From: an uncultured Desulfatiglans sp.
GTDB lineage: Bacteria > Desulfobacterota > DSM-4660 > Desulfatiglandales > Desulfatiglandaceae
Length of the DNA stretch: 35,187 bases
Direction: 5' to 3'
Assembly: GCA_900498135.1 (NCBI GenBank)
Contig: LR026961.1
Location: forward strand, 3,381,708 to 3,416,894
The notes below the pieces were generated by a model that was not told the DNA's origin, did not search any database, and saw only the letters and a program-made list of their open reading frames with translations. Numbering within the stretch: the stretch's first letter is position 1; the number at the start of each line of letters is the position of its first letter. Made by a program: the position numbers and the translations under genes. Positions 32,242-35,187 of this stretch are shown here, piece after piece.

Positions 32242-33968
32242 GCCTCTGAATGACGGTTCACAATTTCTAGAATCGGCTTAGGGATTGAAATCTTTAATGT
32301 TTTCAGCGTAGACAGGACCTCCTCCGGGGGTTCATTGCGTCGAAAGAATAGGTGACTGGGGGTCTCGAATTCCGTGGCCTGGAACTGAGCCAAGGCATGA
32401 TGGAGCCACCCCCATGTCTTGCCGGTCATGAACTCGGCTACCCGTTGGAGCAACAGGGCCAGCACACAGATTTTGATATGCGCTTCAATTCGACGCGGCA
32501 ACCAATGATACATGGGAGTCATATGGATCTGAGTGCTCTTCATCGTACGGAAACAGCGCTCGATGATCAGGAGGTTTTTGTACCCTGTGGCGGCATCCTC
32601 TGCCTGGAGGGTGTCATCATTGGTGATGAGGACCCATTTGCCGTCATGCTTGCGGGCCGCTTCGATCTTGGCGGTGTCGATGAAGATTTTCCCGGCCTTG
32701 CTGATGCCCAGATAGCGTCTGGTGCGTTGGGAGGCCAGCAGCTCGATCGCCCATTTGGCCGTGGCATCCCAATCCCTGTGCCGGTCGAGTTCCTGGCGCA
32801 GCTCTTCCAGGACAGATTCCCGGTGCAGATTCTGCCGTTCCGCTTCCCTGGGGTTGAAGCAGACGAAGTAACGCCTGCGCAAGACCCCGGTGCCGATTTC
32901 GACCTCTTTGACCTGGAGATTGTCCCCTACCTTTTTGTATCGTCCCCCACGGGTCAAGACCTCATCCTTGATCTCTTTGACGCTCCCCGCCCTGGCCGCC
33001 AGGAGGTATTTCCCTCCGCCCAGAGACAGGCGTTTGCGGTTGTCTTCAGAGTTCATGCCAGCATCGGCGACAAAGAGGCAGCGATTCAACTGCCATCCCC
33101 TCAGATCTTGTTTGACCGTTTCGATCGTGGTCACATCCGCCGTGTTGCCCGGGAACACCCAGGAGCGGACCGGAAACCCCTCTCGGGTGACCGCCAGAGC
33201 CACCACCACTTGAGGGTTCCACGTCCCATTTTTGGATTTCCCGCGCTTGCGCAGGCCGGATACGGGCCGGGACAGATCCTCTTCGCCGCCCTCCGCGCTC
33301 GCGACGAGCTCGGCATCTTCGAAGTCGATCTCGAAAGAGGCCGTGGTCGTATCGTAGAACACCACATCGACCTCAAGGTTGAAGAGGTTGGCGGTGTTGA
33401 AGAAAATGGTTTTTTCGACCTCCCCCGCGCTTGCATGGAGCAGGTCCATCGCTTCATAAAAGTGGTCAAGCTTCAGTCCCTGGCAAGACGGGAGATGGAC
33501 TGTCGGGAGCCACCGGTCCCACACTCCCAGCTTGCTGCGCGGTTCGCAAAGCCGGTTGGCGGTCATCGCAAAAAGCGCTCGCTCATAAGGGACTTGACAG
33601 TTTGCATCTGCGGCAACCTTGCGCAGCGCCTCTCCGATACCCAGGCGCTCCCACAACGCCTCCGCGACCAACACCGGGCCCAATTGCCGGGAACCCAGGA
33701 GTTTAAGCTCGGCTGGCCACGTTTTCTCAAGCGAGGTTCTTCCCGGCACGGCGGTCCCGCCCACTTCCAACTCGAGCCCGCAGGCGCGCGCAATCGATTG
33801 GCACAGGCGCATCATGGCATCACGGTCGATCAAGTCAGCCCGCCCGAAATTATGAATGATCTGGGCGGTCGGTTTGCGCGTCTCAGGATGGCGAACGTTA
33901 TGCGCGAGCTGAAGGTACTCGACCACGGAGCCGTCTCGATTTTTGCGTTTGGTCGTTCGAATAAACAT
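32238..33968 (-). CDS. IS1634-family (IS4 superfamily) transposase
   Basis: 576 residues from ATG 33968, which gives MFIRTTKRKNRDGSVVEYLQL, the usual family start; the frame is open 17 codons further upstream but that part is unlike the family. A DDE transposase with a beta-strand insertion: VDVVFYDTTTASFEI holds the first Asp, CLFVADAGMNSEDN the second, and YKNLLIIERCFRTMKS the catalytic Glu (Y-x(n)-E-x-x-F-R-x-M-K). The long N-terminal region and IPKPILEIVNRHSEA end are present, so it appears intact and may be active. Confidence 0.92.
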   Translation of the reverse strand: MFIRTTKRKNRDGSVVEYLQLAHNVRHPETRKPTAQIIHNFGRADLIDRDAMMRLCQSIARACGLELEVGGTAVPGRTSLEKTWPAELKLLGSRQLGPVLVAEALWERLGIGEALRKVAADANCQVPYERALFAMTANRLCEPRSKLGVWDRWLPTVHLPSCQGLKLDHFYEAMDLLHASAGEVEKTIFFNTANLFNLEVDVVFYDTTTASFEIDFEDAELVASAEGGEEDLSRPVSGLRKRGKSKNGTWNPQVVVALAVTREGFPVRSWVFPGNTADVTTIETVKQDLRGWQLNRCLFVADAGMNSEDNRKRLSLGGGKYLLAARAGSVKEIKDEVLTRGGRYKKVGDNLQVKEVEIGTGVLRRRYFVCFNPREAERQNLHRESVLEELRQELDRHRDWDATAKWAIELLASQRTRRYLGISKAGKIFIDTAKIEAARKHDGKWVLITNDDTLQAEDAATGYKNLLIIERCFRTMKSTQIHMTPMYHWLPRRIEAHIKICVLALLLQRVAEFMTGKTWGWLHHALAQFQATEFETPSHLFFRRNEPPEEVLSTLKTLKISIPKPILEIVNRHSEA

Positions 33969-34021
33969 ATCTACGTGGTTAGCATATACCACATAGCATG
34001 TCAATATGATAACGATCACGT

Positions 34022-34032
34022 CGTGTTACTAC
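34022..34032. repeat. 11-base direct repeat at the IS1634-type element, right copy
   Basis: CGTGTTACTAC, identical and same orientation as 32231-32241; see that entry. Confidence 0.6.
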
Positions 34033-34238
34033 AGGTTTTTGCGGTTTTTCAGATGCCCCCCTTGATTTTATTAGGAAAATCCGGCTTCGGAGGCCAAAAA
34101 GTGCCTACTGAGCCGGAACTCAGGTCTTGGTCCGAGACCCTTTCTTTCCTTCAGGCAGAAAACGATTCCTCCACATTGGCTCCAGGGAGCATTACGCGTT
34201 TCTAAAAAAACCCTTGCGTTCCAAGATTGGGCTTGCTA

Positions 34239-34255
34239 CCTTCCTGTCAGGAAGG
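34239..34255 (+). promoter_or_regulatory. Palindrome overlapping the ribosome site of the DruA-like gene
   Basis: CCTTCCTG-T-CAGGAAGG is a perfect 8-bp inverted repeat. Its right arm runs into the ribosome binding site AAGGAGG (34252-34258) of the gene starting at 34266. It could be an operator for an autoregulator, or sequence that hides the ribosome site; a one-base loop is too tight for a full hairpin, so a protein site is more likely. Confidence 0.4.
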
Positions 34256-34265
34256 AGGCAAGACC

Positions 34266-35168
34266 ATGGGTACGGATCTCATCATTCGCGGCAGACAGAT
34301 CGGATCGAAAGAACTGATTCAGATCCGATCGGTTATCGCCCGACAATGGACTCAGGGCCGTGTGGCCATTTCCAGGGAGCTCTGCCGGCTGTGGAACTGG
34401 CGGCAGGAAAACGGCCACCTCAAAGGGCAGGTATGCAGGATCCTGCTGAGGAAGCTCGAAAGCAAAGACCTCATCACCTTGCCGCCGTCGAAAAGGGGTC
34501 TTGCGAACCCGCCCAACCGGCGCTACTACGTTCCGCCGCCTGAACCGCCGGAAGTCGATACTAGCCCTTTGGAAAAGGCGATCGAAGACCTGCCCCCCGT
34601 CAGACTGGCAATGGTCAGGCGGACAGCCCATGAGGGATTGTGGAACTATCTGGTCTATCGGTATCATTACGAAGGCTTCCGAATCATCGTCGGATCCCAC
34701 CTGAAGTACATCGCCTGGGCCGGCGACCGGCCGGTTGCGTGTCTGTCGTGGAGCTCGAGTGTATTCCGGATTGCCGCCCGGGACCGTTTCATCGGTTGGG
34801 GCCCTCAGGCCCGAAACAGAAACATCCGCCATGTGGTGAACAACAACCGCTTTCTCCTGCTTCCCTGGGTCCGCTGCAAGAATCTGGCATCCCATCTGCT
34901 CGGTCTTTCGGCTCGGATCATTGGCAGGGACTGGCACGCCTTTTACGGCTATCCGGCCTATCTGCTCGAAACCTTTGTCGACCAGGCTCGGTTTCGCGGA
35001 ACCTGCTACAAGGCTGCCAACTGGACCCTGGTAGGAGAAACGGCCGGCTATGCCAAGAAGGACAACCGGTTTTATGAACACGGCAGGAAAAAAGATGTGC
35101 TCCTTTTCCCGCTTGTCCGTGATTTCCGCAAGCGATTGCAGTATCTTGGCGAAGGAGGCGTCCCATGA
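34266..35168 (+). CDS. DUF4338 / DruA-like protein
   Basis: 300 residues from ATG 34266 with AAGGAGG at good spacing; the frame extends to 34227 but the upstream part is leader. It fits DUF4338, the family of DruA from the Druantia anti-phage system. The N-terminal winged-helix-like part runs IGSKELIQIRSVIARQW...RVAISRELCRLWNWRQENG, and the core has YHYEGFRIIVGSHLKYIAWAGDRPVACLSWSS, RNIRHVVNNNRFLLLPWVRCKNLASHLLG and ETFVDQARFRGTCYKAANWTLVGETAGY. Single DUF4338 genes are common in mobile DNA outside Druantia. Here it lies among insertion sequences, and its TGA overlaps the next ATG, so it is coupled to a partner gene that the window cuts off. Family secure; defence role unproven. Confidence 0.87.
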   Translation: MGTDLIIRGRQIGSKELIQIRSVIARQWTQGRVAISRELCRLWNWRQENGHLKGQVCRILLRKLESKDLITLPPSKRGLANPPNRRYYVPPPEPPEVDTSPLEKAIEDLPPVRLAMVRRTAHEGLWNYLVYRYHYEGFRIIVGSHLKYIAWAGDRPVACLSWSSSVFRIAARDRFIGWGPQARNRNIRHVVNNNRFLLLPWVRCKNLASHLLGLSARIIGRDWHAFYGYPAYLLETFVDQARFRGTCYKAANWTLVGETAGYAKKDNRFYEHGRKKDVLLFPLVRDFRKRLQYLGEGGVP

Positions 35169-35187
35169 TGAACGCCGCCCTCGATCT
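35165..35187 (+). CDS. Start of a gene coupled to the DruA-like gene, cut by the window edge
   Basis: ATGATGAACGCC overlaps the preceding stop (ATGA), so a product beginning MMNAALDL or MNAALDL is likely. Only seven codons are visible; the product cannot be identified. Tight coupling suggests it works with the DUF4338 protein. Confidence 0.45.

Larger units (their letters stand above)
32217..34050 (-). mobile_element. IS1634-family insertion sequence (ends approximate)
   Basis: The transposase at 32238-33968 is flanked by two candidate boundary signals. One is a 6-base direct repeat AGATGC (32211-32216 and 34051-34056), with inward-facing CCGAAAAACGCG on the left and the reverse of GAAAAACCGC on the right, which would put the ends at 32217 and 34050. 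The other is an 11-base direct repeat CGTGTTACTAC at 32231-32241 and 34022-34032. I prefer the first because the second would put the transposase stop codon outside the element. Confidence 0.6.

Noticed and set aside
34266-35168. A complete Druantia defence system
   Set aside because: Only a DruA-like gene is visible; DruB-DruE would have to lie past the right edge, and single DUF4338 genes are common.

Overview
The window looks like part of a chromosome of a Desulfobacterota-type (former Deltaproteobacteria) anaerobe. This is inferred from the style of the genes (sigma-54 control, FlbD-like protein, a long Tyr-cluster Wzc kinase, AMIN-domain protein), not from any marker gene. Nearly all of it is an exopolysaccharide/O-antigen type assembly locus that ends in a pile of insertion sequences.

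Layout. (1) 1-1170: an AAA-ATPase-like/PD-(D/E)XK family gene runs off the left edge on the minus strand. (2) 1171-2511: a long regulatory region with a consensus sigma-54 promoter at 1990-2006 and three copies of one palindrome, GGTCTATCA-N3-TGATAGACC. Two copies lie upstream of the promoter and one in the leader. (3) 2512-7013, plus strand: an FlbD-like small protein, a fused sugar dehydrogenase/N-acetyltransferase, a sugar aminotransferase (together three steps toward a UDP-2,3-diamino-uronic acid), an AMIN-domain protein and a membrane-anchored Ig-like protein. (4) 7018-12988, minus strand: a GT39-type glycosyltransferase, a NodU-type carbamoyltransferase, a B12-binding radical SAM protein and a GT2 polyprenyl-phosphate type glycosyltransferase, separated by short degenerate dispersed repeats. 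(5) 13469-19825, plus strand: the export and control module, consisting of a repeat/Thr-rich secreted protein, an outer-membrane beta-barrel, a Wza-like lipoprotein, a Wzc-like tyrosine kinase and a CpsB-like phosphatase. (6) 20164-28578: an AT-rich variable block with the Wzx flippase, two beta-propeller-like proteins, a Wzy polymerase carrying an 11-G tract, two GT4 glycosyltransferases and a methyltransferase. (7) 28579-34050: a broken gene followed by IS66-type (truncated), IS21-type (intact istA/istB) and IS1634-type (intact transposase) elements. (8) 34266-35168: a DUF4338/DruA-like gene translationally coupled to a gene cut by the right edge.

How it fits together. Module 3 makes an amino-uronic sugar. 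Module 6 assembles, flips and polymerises the repeat unit. Module 5 exports the chain and sets its length through the Wzc/CpsB phosphorylation cycle. Module 4 probably supplies lipid-linked sugar transfer and carbamoyl decoration. No initiating sugar-phosphate transferase (WbaP/WecA type) and no UDP-GlcNAc 6-dehydrogenase are seen, so they must lie elsewhere. Composition changes sharply near 20.1 kb: one 60-base line counted on each side gives about 60% GC at 18001 and 35% at 24001. That is typical of an exchangeable serotype-like cassette.

The most interesting signals are the sigma-54 promoter with its repeated palindromes, the poly-G tract that could switch the polymerase on and off, and the unusual repeat protein at 13469-14059.
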